A stretch of 64,000 bases of DNA from Gorillibacterium massiliense (lineage in GTDB: Bacteria; Bacillota; Bacilli; Paenibacillales; NBRC-103111). The translations under genes and the position numbers were made by a program. The notes under the pieces were generated by a model, which did not search any database, was not told the origin of the DNA, and was given only the letters and a program-made list of their open reading frames with translations. The stretch lies in contig NZ_CBQR020000146.1 in assembly GCF_000455485.1 (NCBI RefSeq), positions 1 through 64,000 on the forward strand. Direction: 5' to 3'. Within the stretch, counting starts at the first letter, position 1, and each line of letters starts with the position of its first letter. Of this stretch, positions 32,181 to 41,023 are shown one piece after another.

Positions 32181-32747
32181 ATGAATAAGGGACATATTAT
32201 TTTCTTAAACGGAACATCTAGTTCAGGAAAGACAAGTTTAACAAAGAAGTTGCAAACGTTAAGTAAGGATCCATATTTTCATTTATCGCTAGATGTATAT
32301 GAAAATATGGCCCCAGAGAAACATTTAGAAATCAACTACTGGAATACTCTTAGAGATTGTGCTTCAGCGATGCATAACAGTATAAAAACGTTTAGTGATG
32401 CAGGACTTAATGTAATTGTAGATCATGTTATTTTAGACATTCCCGAAGAGAAAGGTTGGCTTGAGGAATGTGTGGAGCTTCTTTCAGAATATCCAGTAGT
32501 TTTCGTGCGGGTTAATTGTCCTATACATGAATTGGAACGTCGGGAAAGAAATAGAGGGGATAGGGATATTGGCCAAGCTAAATGGCAATTTGAAAAGATT
32601 CATGGACATGGAATATATGACATAGAAGTAAACACATTTGAAAACAAAATCGAAGAATGTGCAGAACAAATTATGAAATATATATTACCGGTTAACAATT
32701 CAAGTGCATTTAAAAGACTAAATGAGAGAAATAAAGAGAATATTTGA
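32181..32747 (+). CDS. Chloramphenicol phosphotransferase-like kinase
   Basis: A 188-residue P-loop kinase. It opens HIIFLNGTSSSGKTSLTKKL (Walker A) and has SLDVYENMAP, NVIVDHVILD, VVFVRVNCPIHELERRERN and RGDRDIGQAKWQFEKIHGH, in the order of the chloramphenicol 3-O-phosphotransferase (CPT) family. Family members phosphorylate chloramphenicol in producers, but many have unknown substrates. GGAAGAG precedes the ATG at 32181. The longer frame from 32040 runs through R19 and is an artefact. The unit's boxes are only partly complementary. Confidence 0.8.
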   Translation: MNKGHIIFLNGTSSSGKTSLTKKLQTLSKDPYFHLSLDVYENMAPEKHLEINYWNTLRDCASAMHNSIKTFSDAGLNVIVDHVILDIPEEKGWLEECVELLSEYPVVFVRVNCPIHELERRERNRGDRDIGQAKWQFEKIHGHGIYDIEVNTFENKIEECAEQIMKYILPVNNSSAFKRLNERNKENI

Positions 32748-32767
32748 GAGGTTTTCAAGAGGAAGTA

Positions 32768-32895
32768 GTATAACACGCTGCTGGGCTATCGCCCTTTGGT
32801 TGTCAGGTGTTAATCATGGAAGGAAGATCAGACAACAAATGACCCAGCCTAAGATAAGAGCTATCTAAGGCTGGGTCATTTCGTGAACGTTATAT
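32768..32895 (+). repeat. attC-like site R20, divergent short form
   Basis: 128 bp, beginning GTATAAC and ending GTTATAT. It keeps hairpin I (GGGCTATCGCCC) and a TTGTC...GACAA stem, but its third arm is a simple long hairpin, ATGACCCAGCCT / AGGCTGGGTCAT. Confidence 0.75.
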
Positions 32896-32971
32896 GCAAT
32901 ACCTGTCAAGCAAAACTATAATTCACAAGGGAGAAAATTGAAATTATTGAAGAATATAAAGGAGAAGTTAT

Positions 32972-33502
32972 ATGGCGAATAAAAGAAGGCAATATGTAAT
33001 TTTTATTTTGTTAATTATTTTGTTTGTCATATCAGCTTGTACGAGTACAAAATTTGATTTATATGAAGGAAAGTCTTTAAATATAGCAGTCATTGGAGAA
33101 CCACCGCAAATAAAAGAAGAGCAAGTTATCTTTAAAAAAATTTCATTTGATGATTTGAATAAAGGAGACTTAGATGATTATGATGCTGTCTTGGTTATGG
33201 AAGAAAATCTTAATCAAGCAGCAGAAAGACAATACGCCGACATCTATTTAAATTCACCAATACCATTCTTTTTTATTTCAACTAGAAGTCATATACCTTT
33301 TACTGAAAGGGATATTGAATATGGAGGGATTTGGGATTGGTCTCCAGGTAATAGCTATGCTGTCGGTGTCTATAAATCAAATGAAGATGGTACATTAAAA
33401 GTCTGAGGATTAGGTTTGTATAATGATGAAAAAACCGTCGAAAACATAGAAGAGGTATACTCAAGAATTTTTATGAAAATAGAAAAACTAGATAGTTAGT
33501 AA
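32972..33502 (+). pseudogene. Lipoprotein gene interrupted by an in-frame TGA
   Basis: The first frame encodes 144 residues with a lipoprotein signal (basic start, hydrophobic stretch, lipobox VISAC). It stops at TGA (33404-33406). The same frame continues after the stop for 31 sensible codons (GLGLYNDEKTVENIEEVYSR...) to a TAG at 33500, and reads through naturally if TGA is TGG (Trp). The simplest view is a recent G-to-A nonsense mutation. The unit's boxes still match (GTTATATGC at 32889, GCATATAAC at 33550). Confidence 0.72.
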
Positions 33503-33551
33503 GACTAAAAAAGGCCTTTAGTTAGAAAAGCATGATGAAGGCAGGTACCGC

Positions 33552-33715
33552 ATATAACAATGTTTTCATGCTGTGGATCGCAAGCGATCCTTGGTCTGCC
33601 AGAGGTATTTCGAAGAAGTGGAATCAGGCAGACAACAATGAACTGGCTAAGTCTGTTGGACACGGGGCTGCGCCCCTTAAGCCAGTGAGGGTTCGTGGAC
33701 ACCCAGTTGTTATCG
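33552..33715 (+). repeat. attC-like site R21, full-length divergent copy
   Basis: 164 bp, beginning ATATAAC and ending GTTATCG. It has strongly compensated stems: GGATCGCAAGCGATCC for hairpin I, ACTGGCTAAG/CTTAAGCCAGT for the long stem and GGGGCTGCGCCCC for hairpin II. It is the last intact site toward the right. Confidence 0.85.
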
Positions 33716-33874
33716 GAAATTCTTATGCAAGAAAATTCAATCCATAAAATAATCCTTTGTGGAGTTTGAGCTAGATGGAAGGTAAGTTTAATTATATTGA
33801 TAATCGCCATTCAAGCCATCGGCAGAAGGTGGTAATCTACACATATTATTGAGGAGATTTGAGAGGGGGAAGAT

Positions 33875-34950
33875 ATTATTACATATAACGAGGTTGTTAG
33901 AATCGGGGATGTACATTTACTTCCACTAATATCGGAGTTGTACGACTTGAAAGGTTATGAAATCCAATTGATTCCGTCACATGATGGAGGGCGTAATGTC
34001 GTTTATACCTGTGAAAAAGAAGGCACCGAAGCAAAGATACTTCGTATCGCTTTCTTAAATGACAGAAGCCGGGAAGACCTTTTGGGCGAAGTTGAATACG
34101 TCAGATATTTATTTGATCATGGCGGAAGTGTCTCAGATATAATCAGCTCCCGGAAGGGAAATCAGTTGGAAGGGATAACTTTTAAAAATCGTACCTATTT
34201 TATATGCCTGTTTAAAAAGGCTAAGGGGAAAATGCTTGTGGAAAATCATTATCGATACAGGGAAGGAGCCTCAATCAACGAATATTACTTTAATTGCGGT
34301 AAAGTCTTGGGGAAACTGCACCAAATATCAAAAGGATATACTCCTGCACATCACCGGTATAGTTTTTTTGACAAATACAATGCCGAATATATCGATAAAC
34401 TGATACCTGACTCGTTACCTCTGCTGAAGGAAAAGTTGTATAAGCTCCTTAAAACCTTGGAAGGATTGGACAGGAACCGTGAATCCTTCGGTATGGTCCA
34501 TTTTGATTACAACGATGGGAATTATTCGATAGATTTTGATACCGGGCAAATAACGGTTTATGATTTCGATAATTCGTGCTATTGCTGGTATATGTTTGAT
34601 CTAGCGGGTCTTTGGACAAGCGGAGTGGGCTGGATACAATTTGAACCAGACGCCGGTAAACGTAAAAAGTTCATGGATGATTATTTTAAAACAGTTCTCA
34701 TGGGATACAAATCGGAGACCGGGATAGACGATTTATGTTGGAAAAACTCCCCCTATTTATCCAAGTATCGCTCATGGAAAATATTATGGATTCATTCGAG
34801 GTAATGCGGAGTAACGGCGAAGAGCCGGTGTGTGATGAAGAACTGTCGTATCTCATTAAATGCTTGGAAGATGATATCCCATTCAAGGGATTTTTCCATG
34901 ATATATATTCATGTGAAGTACCCTTTGAGTATGACGAACGGATTATCTAG
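33875..34950 (+). pseudogene. APH/CotS-like kinase, frameshifted
   Basis: A kinase-like protein with the catalytic loop MVHFDYNDGNYS (His, Asp, Asn) and the metal loop TVYDFDNSCYCWYMFDLA. No ATG, GTG or TTG opens the natural N terminus; the frame begins at ATT codons (33875 or 33878) behind GAGAGGGGG, or later at TTG 33938. The frame breaks near 34733: downstream sequence continues one frame over (MLEKLPLFIQVSLMENIMDS to PFEYDERII, stop at 34948). A single lost base in a T run explains this. The gene is therefore probably inactive. Confidence 0.75.
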
Positions 34951-35016
34951 TATACAAATGGTGCACTATGAAATCCTCGTAAAAGCTAAACACCATTTAA
35001 AGAAAGAGAGATATAA

Positions 35017-35526
35017 ATGAACTTATCGATACGAGAAATAACTGAGCATGATCCTATCACTATTTCAGATGCATTTAGAGAACAAGGTTGGGACAAACCA
35101 GTAGTTCAATACGAAAGATACATTGTTGAACAAAGAATCGGGAAGAGAGTAACATTAATAGCTGAAATCGATGATGTATTTGTTGGGTACTTAAATGTAA
35201 TTTGGAACTCCTATTACCCGTCATTCAAGGAACAGAATATACCAGAGATTAACGATTTTAATGTCCTAATAAAATATCGGAGATTAGGCATAGGATCAAA
35301 ATTAATGGATAAGGCAGAAGAAATAATTGGGCGGAAATCATCTATTGCCGGAATTGGTGTTGGGTTATTTTCAGATTATGGAATAGCTCAAGTCTTATAT
35401 GTAAAGCGTGGTTACGTTCCGGATGGGAAGGGAATACATAACGGTCATCGTTATATTAAGTATGGAGATAGTGTAGCTATAGACGATGATATTGTTCTTT
35501 ACCTTACAAAGAAATTGAGGGACTAA
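35017..35526 (+). CDS. GNAT acetyltransferase
   Basis: A 169-residue N-acetyltransferase: LSIREITEHDPITISDAF, then strand VTLIAEIDDVFVGYLNVIW, acetyl-CoA loop IKYRRLGIGSKLMDKAEEII and GIAQVLYVKRGYVPDG. Substrate unknown. AAAGAGAG precedes the ATG. No attC copy lies between it and the neighbouring kinase or barrel genes, so these three may have arrived together or lost their sites. Confidence 0.83.
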   Translation: MNLSIREITEHDPITISDAFREQGWDKPVVQYERYIVEQRIGKRVTLIAEIDDVFVGYLNVIWNSYYPSFKEQNIPEINDFNVLIKYRRLGIGSKLMDKAEEIIGRKSSIAGIGVGLFSDYGIAQVLYVKRGYVPDGKGIHNGHRYIKYGDSVAIDDDIVLYLTKKLRD

Positions 35527-35542
35527 TATTGGGGGTATTTCG

Positions 35543-36331
35543 ATGAGGTTAGGGATGCCAACATTAATTGAATTTCGAGATATCCATGAGAATATCAGGC
35601 TCTGTAAGGAATTGAATCTTGATTTTATAGAGCTCAACATGAATCTACCAATTTGCTTACCTGAGTCGATGCCTGCCAATGAAATCATGCGATTAAAGAA
35701 ACTCTACGGAATTGATTTTACAATTCATCTGCCTGAGGAGATTGACCTTTCTTCCTTCCATCTACCTATCAGAAGGGGACATATCGAACGTTGTAAAGAA
35801 ACGATTGAATGGGCCCATGCAGCCGAAATCAAAACTTTGAATATGCACTTGAATAATGGGATTTATTTTACACTACCACAACAGAGGGTTTGGATTAATG
35901 AGCAATATGAGGCTAAGTATCTTGAATTACTATTAGATTCTTTTGCTGAGCTTTATGATCTTTCTAATAAATTGTCGGTGAAACTGTGCATTGAAAATGC
36001 TTGTAATTTTAACGTTTCTTTTATCAAACGAGCTTTAAATATGTTGAGCAGTACGTTTGATAATTTTTATTTAACTTGGGATGTCGGTCATGATGCAAAA
36101 GTTAATTATGCTGAGCAGCCGCTTATTTTATCTCATGCTAAACAGGTAAGACACATGCATTTGCACGATTTTAATGGCAAATCGGATCATCAACCATTGT
36201 TTACTGGAGTAGTCCCACTTGAAAACAGATTAAAGTTTGCCAGTGAACATGATTTATCAATAGTTGTAGAAGTAAAGACGAGCTTTGCATTAAAGGAATC
36301 AATTTATAAATTAAGAGAAATTTTATCTTAA
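35543..36331 (+). CDS. Sugar phosphate isomerase/epimerase-like TIM barrel
   Basis: A 262-residue xylose-isomerase-like barrel protein. Metal-site residues are apparent in LCIENACNF (Glu), TWDVGHDAKV (Asp, His), VRHMHLHDFNG (His, His) and VVEVKTS (Glu). Related enzymes isomerise or epimerise sugars or process nucleic acid ends. GGGGGT precedes the ATG. It follows the GNAT gene by 16 bp, so the two form a small operon. Substrate unknown. Confidence 0.8.
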   Translation: MRLGMPTLIEFRDIHENIRLCKELNLDFIELNMNLPICLPESMPANEIMRLKKLYGIDFTIHLPEEIDLSSFHLPIRRGHIERCKETIEWAHAAEIKTLNMHLNNGIYFTLPQQRVWINEQYEAKYLELLLDSFAELYDLSNKLSVKLCIENACNFNVSFIKRALNMLSSTFDNFYLTWDVGHDAKVNYAEQPLILSHAKQVRHMHLHDFNGKSDHQPLFTGVVPLENRLKFASEHDLSIVVEVKTSFALKESIYKLREILS

Positions 36332-36512
36332 CTCAAATAAGCATTTAAAGAAATACTACTGATTTAGCGGCGGAACAGGCTGCATTGGAAAATGGAAGTA
36401 AACAATCAATTTGGAAGATCGTGAATCACCTTATTTTCTGGAATGAGAATTGACTTGAGAGTTTTAATCATGAACGAATCGAATCCAATAGTGTTTGATT
36501 TGAGGCAGTAAC

Positions 36513-37964
36513 TCAAAAAACAGTTCCGTGAAAATTAAGCTCAGGTGGCTTTCTTTTCTTTGTCTCGTGTTCATAGGTATAAGCTAAGCTAATTAAAATC
36601 GGTTCATAGAAAGCTTTACCCACAAAAGAAAATCCTTGCCAATCAGATGTTTTCGAAAGTCCTGCAGGAACCATAATGCAAGGATATCCTGAGATGGCTG
36701 CAATGCTTGTTTGTCCATAAAAAAGCACTGCGTCCAATTTCAATTCATCTACCATTTTATCTATACCGTTTACACGCATATCTCGTATGTCTTTTAATCT
36801 ATCTTGTAGAAATTTTTCCTCGGTTAATGTACCACTTGTTTCTTGTGATAATTCAAGTATTTTTTGCCCATATTTCATGCATGTTTCAGGGTGTTCATTA
36901 TTATATGTTATGATGTCCGCCAAACAACGAGTTTTTAAACCGTCATCAATTTTTGATAAGTAATAATTAATTCCAGATTTAAACTCATGTAGACATACTG
37001 AAGACCCCATGAATTCAACCCGATAATCCTCCTGTTCAATCTCAACTATTTCTACTCCATATTTTGATAAAACACCAATAGCTTCACTTATTAATGCCTT
37101 ATCTTCGCTGTTAAACTTATCAGCATCAATCTTGTAGAAGCCTACACGTAATCCGCATACTTTTTCCAGACTTAAAAATGAAGTGTAATCTTGATGTGCC
37201 AACCATTTACTTTTCCAAGTCGCAGGATCTTTCTCATCAACCCCTGTCATCACACCAAGAAGAATAGTAGCATCGGCAACAGTACGAGCTATGGGTCCTG
37301 CTGTATCTTGACTGATAGATATTGGTATTATGCCATTTCTACTAATGAGTCCAACTGTTGGTTTAATGCCTACAACACAGTTTGCTTTTGCAGGACTAAT
37401 AATTGAGCCGTTTGTTTCAGTTCCAACTGCCACAGAACATAAGTTAGCAGCGACAGCAACAGCTGACCCTGAGCTGGAACCCGAAGGGGTTTTAGAGGTG
37501 TCATAAGGACTTATTACCTGCCCACCTCGAGAGCTATATCCGGGAGGCATGTTTTCCGCGAAGAAATTTGCAAATTCTGTCATATTCGTTTTCCCTAGAA
37601 TAACAGCTCCTGCTTCTCTTGAATTTTTTACCAGGAATGAATCTTCCGCAGAATATAAATGAGCTAGTGCCATTGAACCTGCGCTTGTGTGCATTTTATC
37701 TCCGGTACTAATATTGTCTTTAAGTAAAACAGGGATTCCATGAATCAGACTTCGCTTTCCCATATACATCAATTCATAATCCATAGCTTCTGCAATGTGT
37801 AGGGCATCAGGATTTATCTCCAAAACGGAATTTAGTCTGGGGCCGTTTTTATCATATTTTGCTATTCTTTCTAAATACATTTTTGTAAGTTGAAGAGAAG
37901 TTAAAGTTCCATTATCCATATGTCTTCTAGCTTCTAATATTGATAATTCTTCAATATTTATCAA
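36513..37964 (-). CDS. Amidase-signature-family amidase
   Basis: A 483-residue amidase with the Ser-cisSer-Lys triad visible: Lys in PVLLKDNIS, Ser in TPSGSSSGSAVA, and Ser in GTETNGSIISPA. It resembles secreted-type or GatA-like amidases but lacks gatC/gatB neighbours, so it is not the tRNA amidotransferase. The TTG at 37964 is chosen because TTTGGAGG lies seven bases upstream; the longer frame has no site. It is the only minus-strand gene in the array region and has no attC next to it, suggesting a separate insertion or a host gene. Confidence 0.85.
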   Translation of the reverse strand: MINIEELSILEARRHMDNGTLTSLQLTKMYLERIAKYDKNGPRLNSVLEINPDALHIAEAMDYELMYMGKRSLIHGIPVLLKDNISTGDKMHTSAGSMALAHLYSAEDSFLVKNSREAGAVILGKTNMTEFANFFAENMPPGYSSRGGQVISPYDTSKTPSGSSSGSAVAVAANLCSVAVGTETNGSIISPAKANCVVGIKPTVGLISRNGIIPISISQDTAGPIARTVADATILLGVMTGVDEKDPATWKSKWLAHQDYTSFLSLEKVCGLRVGFYKIDADKFNSEDKALISEAIGVLSKYGVEIVEIEQEDYRVEFMGSSVCLHEFKSGINYYLSKIDDGLKTRCLADIITYNNEHPETCMKYGQKILELSQETSGTLTEEKFLQDRLKDIRDMRVNGIDKMVDELKLDAVLFYGQTSIAAISGYPCIMVPAGLSKTSDWQGFSFVGKAFYEPILISLAYTYEHETKKRKPPELNFHGTVF

Positions 37965-38042
37965 ATAGATAACCTCCAAAAGATCATAGTATTTAAGTCG
38001 AATTAAGACTAAAGAAAAAATGAACCTTGAGGTGCTTTTTCT

Positions 38043-38491
38043 ATGACAACAATCTGTCTCGTTAGACATGGGGAAACAGACTGGAATTTTCAGCAGAAAC
38101 AACTGCAGATTTGATCGCAAGATATTTAGGAATCCATGATTTGATTGAAATGTTTTATTTTATTGAGGAGGACTGTGGGGACGCAGATGGATTAACGAAA
38201 GAAGAAGTTAAACTGCTTTATGGGAAGTCATTACCACCGGGGGCTGAAACAAGGCAGCAAGTAAAAGAGCGGGGTAATAATGGATTAGTGTAGATACTAA
38301 AAAATTATAAAAATAGAAATGTTATTTTAGTTACTCATGGACATGTAATAAGGTCTATTTTAATGGATTTAGTAGAAGATCGTGATGTGATAGAACAAAC
38401 TGATTTTCAGAACACCTCTATAAATATCATTGAATACCGAAATGAAGCGTGGAGAATTAAGGTGCTTAATAACATAGATCATTTAAAGTGA
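38043..38491 (+). pseudogene. Histidine phosphatase fragment, decayed
   Basis: The start MTTICLVRHGETDWNFQQ carries the RHG catalytic motif. An internal deletion and frame changes follow (TTADLIARYLGIHD, then KERGNNGLV and a TAG stop). The C-terminal part VILVTHGHVIRSILMDLVED is still recognisable. An intact member of the same family is at 54047-54685, though the two are not obviously close copies. It is clearly inactive. Confidence 0.78.
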
Positions 38492-38497
38492 ATTTAG

Positions 38498-38536
38498 CGT
38501 ACTTAAGCCTCACGATGAATACAAGAGACGTTAGGT
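38498..38536 (+). repeat. attC-like remnant R22
   Basis: Only the right end is left: ACTTAAGCCTC, then GATGAATACAAGAGACGTTAGGT. The core GTTAGGT is at 38530-38536. Confidence 0.7.
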
Positions 38537-38563
38537 GAAATCCAAGGGAAAGAAGGTATGTTA

Positions 38564-39447
38564 ATGAACGCAATTACTCAATATTCAATTAAAAAGGCTG
38601 ATCAAACCATTTACTCGAAGTATTTTGCTACCTATAGAAAGAATATATGGTTTAGACCAAGTTGGTCCTTTTTACAACAAATGATGCTTGGTGCAAGCGA
38701 TTGTTTTTGGATTTATAGAGATAATAAACGAGTAGCTGGAATTTCTTTAAGTGACAATGAATTGGGGTCATTTTTTATGATACCACCATTCATCTTAACA
38801 GTTGATATCGTATCTTTTCTAAAGGATTTTGTGATCAAGAGTTCTGGAGGCAATCACAGGGTAGATGCTTACAATGTTTTAAGCGAACATATCGAAGTTT
38901 TTAAGCATGAAGGTTTTAAAATTTTGAGTACAAGGAAATGTATGATAAAACCGACAGAGAAGATTGAGTCCCCTCTTCCTAAAGAGATTGTTTGTGTCAA
39001 ACCTAATCTGGACTACATAACAAGTATTACTAAGTTAATGGATGAAGCCTATTATGCAGGACCAGATCAAAGGGATATAGATACATATGAACGAGATTTA
39101 ATCTATTATTTTGAACAAAATAATCACGAAGAAGTACTAGAAGCATCAACTATTCTAATCCAAAAAGAAACAAATGAAATAGTTGGTGTTTGTCTGGTTT
39201 CCCTTTGGGAAGATACTCCTCTTATTTTTGAAATTGCTGTTAAACCATACCACAAGAATAAAGGATTAGGAAGATATATGTTAGGTAAGGCGATTACCGC
39301 TTGGAATCGTTTTATCCAGTAATTCGATTATTTGTAACTTCGGGGAATCACGCTGAATTTTTATATTCGAATCTTGGTTTTCAGTCAGGAGAGGAGACTT
39401 CTCACTTGGTTTTTGAAACTGAAGACACACCGATAGTAACTTTGTGA
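38564..39447 (+). pseudogene. GNAT acetyltransferase, frameshifted near its C terminus
   Basis: The main frame encodes an acetyltransferase of about 250 residues (acetyl-CoA loop PYHKNKGLGRYMLGKAITA) and stops at 39322. The family's last part is found in another frame: LESFYPVIRLFVTSGNHAEF, then LYSNLGFQSGEETSHLVFE to a TGA at 39445. A frameshift near 39295-39315 separates them. The ATG at 38564 is preferred because AAGG then has normal spacing. Confidence 0.75.
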
Positions 39448-39512
39448 TGTTCTGAACTCCACTTAACTTTCATTTAATCAGGTGCAATTTACTTTTTTGG
39501 GAGGTTGCAATA

Positions 39513-40082
39513 GTGCTGCAAAATTTATTTATAACTAATTACTGTGATAGTAGATGTATGCCATTTAATAGTATTACACGACTTTCGTCTAAAGACGCAT
39601 ATTCTTTGGCAGATAAGCTCTCACAACATGCAGGGATTTCATTTACATCATTTAGCAGGTTTAATGCAAAAGATTTTGATGGTTACTACTTAAAAAGACT
39701 TCGTACTGAGGAATGGTTATACAACTCATTTATTTCACTAGGAGGGAAACCTAAGAATGCCCACCCTCTATATTTTGTTCTTGGAGAAAGCAAATATTTA
39801 AACGATTGGTTTGAAGACGGTTTGAAAATAAAATTGGCACTTAATGATATTGACCCTAATGATATTAGCTTTACTTATGGGGATAGTATGTCAATACTGG
39901 ATCGCGAAGATAGAATGGATCTATTCAATAAGGAGTCACTAATAAACTTTATCCATGATAATACTAATGATGCAGCTGCATTTTTAAATGGACTTAATCA
40001 ACAATATAGATATATTGAAGCGCAACTTTGGAATGATGTTTATATAGAAGACCTAATTCAAGGGGACAGATTATTAAGATAG
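39513..40082 (+). CDS. Hypothetical cassette protein
   Basis: A 189-residue soluble protein with no family I recognise. It has SDCRCMPF-like cysteines near the start (NYCDSRCMPF) and an acidic, aromatic-rich body (FTYGDSMSILDREDRMDLF). It starts with GTG after GGGAGG at eight bases. A possible collapsed site (CACTTAAC near 39461) lies just upstream, and R23 follows its stop codon directly. Confidence 0.65.
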   Translation: MLQNLFITNYCDSRCMPFNSITRLSSKDAYSLADKLSQHAGISFTSFSRFNAKDFDGYYLKRLRTEEWLYNSFISLGGKPKNAHPLYFVLGESKYLNDWFEDGLKIKLALNDIDPNDISFTYGDSMSILDREDRMDLFNKESLINFIHDNTNDAAAFLNGLNQQYRYIEAQLWNDVYIEDLIQGDRLLR

Positions 40083-40085
40083 AAA

Positions 40086-40112
40086 GGGTTCGGGAATACA
40101 GGAACGTTAGGT
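40086..40112 (+). repeat. attC-like remnant R23
   Basis: Only the final 27 bases remain: GGTTCGGGAATACAGGAACG followed by TTAGGT (core GTTAGGT at 40106-40112). Confidence 0.7.
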
Positions 40113-40141
40113 GAAATCAGCGCAAAAAGGAGGTAGGAATT

Positions 40142-40455
40142 CTGGAAGGACGAAGGAAATTATTCAAAATTTCTCGGACATTAATCATTGTATTCGTTTT
40201 GACTCTTCTCGGTTTAATCCTCTATTATTAGGCACGGTTACATACACTAGAAGATGGAATACCTTCCGAGGTGGAACGGGTGATGTAATTATCATGACGG
40301 TCGTTTATAGAGATAAGGATGGAACAAGTATTAACTACTCAGTTGATATTCGTGAATTGGGGATCATCATTAGTCATGAAAAGGAATATAGAGTGAACGG
40401 TAATTCAAAGGAATTAATTATTAAGCTTGTTGATTGGATAAAGAATCAGCAATAG
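40142..40455 (+). pseudogene. Small membrane protein gene, probably frameshifted
   Basis: Behind a strong AAAGGAGG site, the frame from CTG 40142 encodes a basic start and a hydrophobic helix (RRKLFKISRTLIIVFVLTLL) and meets a TAG; sense continues after it (ARLHTLEDGIPSEVERVM). A conserved-looking C-terminal part lies in a different frame (VVYRDKDGTSINYSVDIREL to LVDWIKNQQ, stop at 40453). The single uninterrupted frame from GTG 40111 starts in the attC core and is unlikely. Decay is the best explanation. Confidence 0.55.
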
Positions 40456-40488
40456 TAAAGCTCTTTTGCCAAACAAGGAGTTGTGACT

Positions 40489-40956
40489 ATGACAATGAAA
40501 GCTTTAGGTATGGACGATTTAGAAACGTGGAATCAGTTTGCCCATGAAATATCGGATGATATGGTTGGTCAGCTTATTACCGATACGACAATTTTTTATA
40601 AGGATTTCTATAGCTATATGAAGGCGAAGATAAAGCAAAACGAAGTATTTATGGAAATAGATGAAGATGCCAAGCGGTGTGTGGGGGTTATAGCTTTTTC
40701 CAGGAATCATAATCGTATAACTTTTTTCGGTGTTTCAGGAGTATGTGATTATGAAACAATTGGTTCAAGTTTAGTTAATGTTGCTATAGAAAAACTTGAT
40801 TCTTTACGAGAAATAACAGTCAATATTTTGAAAGGAGATTTTGAGCCGCTTCTGAAACAGAAGGAATTATTTGAGAAGTATAGTTTTTTTGAGTGCGATA
40901 ATGCAATCTTCGAGGATGGAGTTCCTGCATATAAGATGTTACGGACACCCCATTGA
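40489..40956 (+). CDS. GNAT-fold protein
   Basis: A 155-residue protein with GNAT-like layout: MEIDEDAKRCVGVIAFSRNH, ITFFGVSGVCDYETIGSSLVNVAIEKL and LFEKYSFFECDNAIFEDG. The acetyl-CoA loop is poorly conserved, so activity is uncertain. AAGGAG eight bases before the ATG at 40489 selects the start. A half core, ACTTCGCTTAAC, follows at about 41002. Confidence 0.65.
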   Translation: MTMKALGMDDLETWNQFAHEISDDMVGQLITDTTIFYKDFYSYMKAKIKQNEVFMEIDEDAKRCVGVIAFSRNHNRITFFGVSGVCDYETIGSSLVNVAIEKLDSLREITVNILKGDFEPLLKQKELFEKYSFFECDNAIFEDGVPAYKMLRTPH

Positions 40957-41001
40957 GGAATGAAAAAAACCTTGTTGATCATTCATAGAAGAGGATACTT
41001 C

Positions 41002-41008
41002 GCTTAAC
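41002..41008 (+). repeat. attC half-core remnant
   Basis: TACTTCGCTTAACACTGG has the left-box form of the repeats (CTTCNNNTAACAC) with nothing of the folded part behind it. It lies 16 bp before the last array gene and is the rightmost trace of a site. Confidence 0.5.
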
Positions 41009-41023
41009 ACTGGAGGAAGTTAT

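Noticed and set aside
33404..33406. TGA read as selenocysteine or tryptophan
   Set aside because: No selenocysteine insertion element or altered code is indicated; other genes in the window end normally with TGA. A nonsense mutation is simpler.
19964..33715. The repeats as a CRISPR array
   Set aside because: Units are about 165 bp, separated by whole genes of variable length, without uniform spacers or cas genes.
19964..33715. The repeats as insertion sequences or MITEs
   Set aside because: There are no terminal repeats with target duplications, all copies have the same orientation relative to the genes, and the ends match across genes rather than within each repeat.
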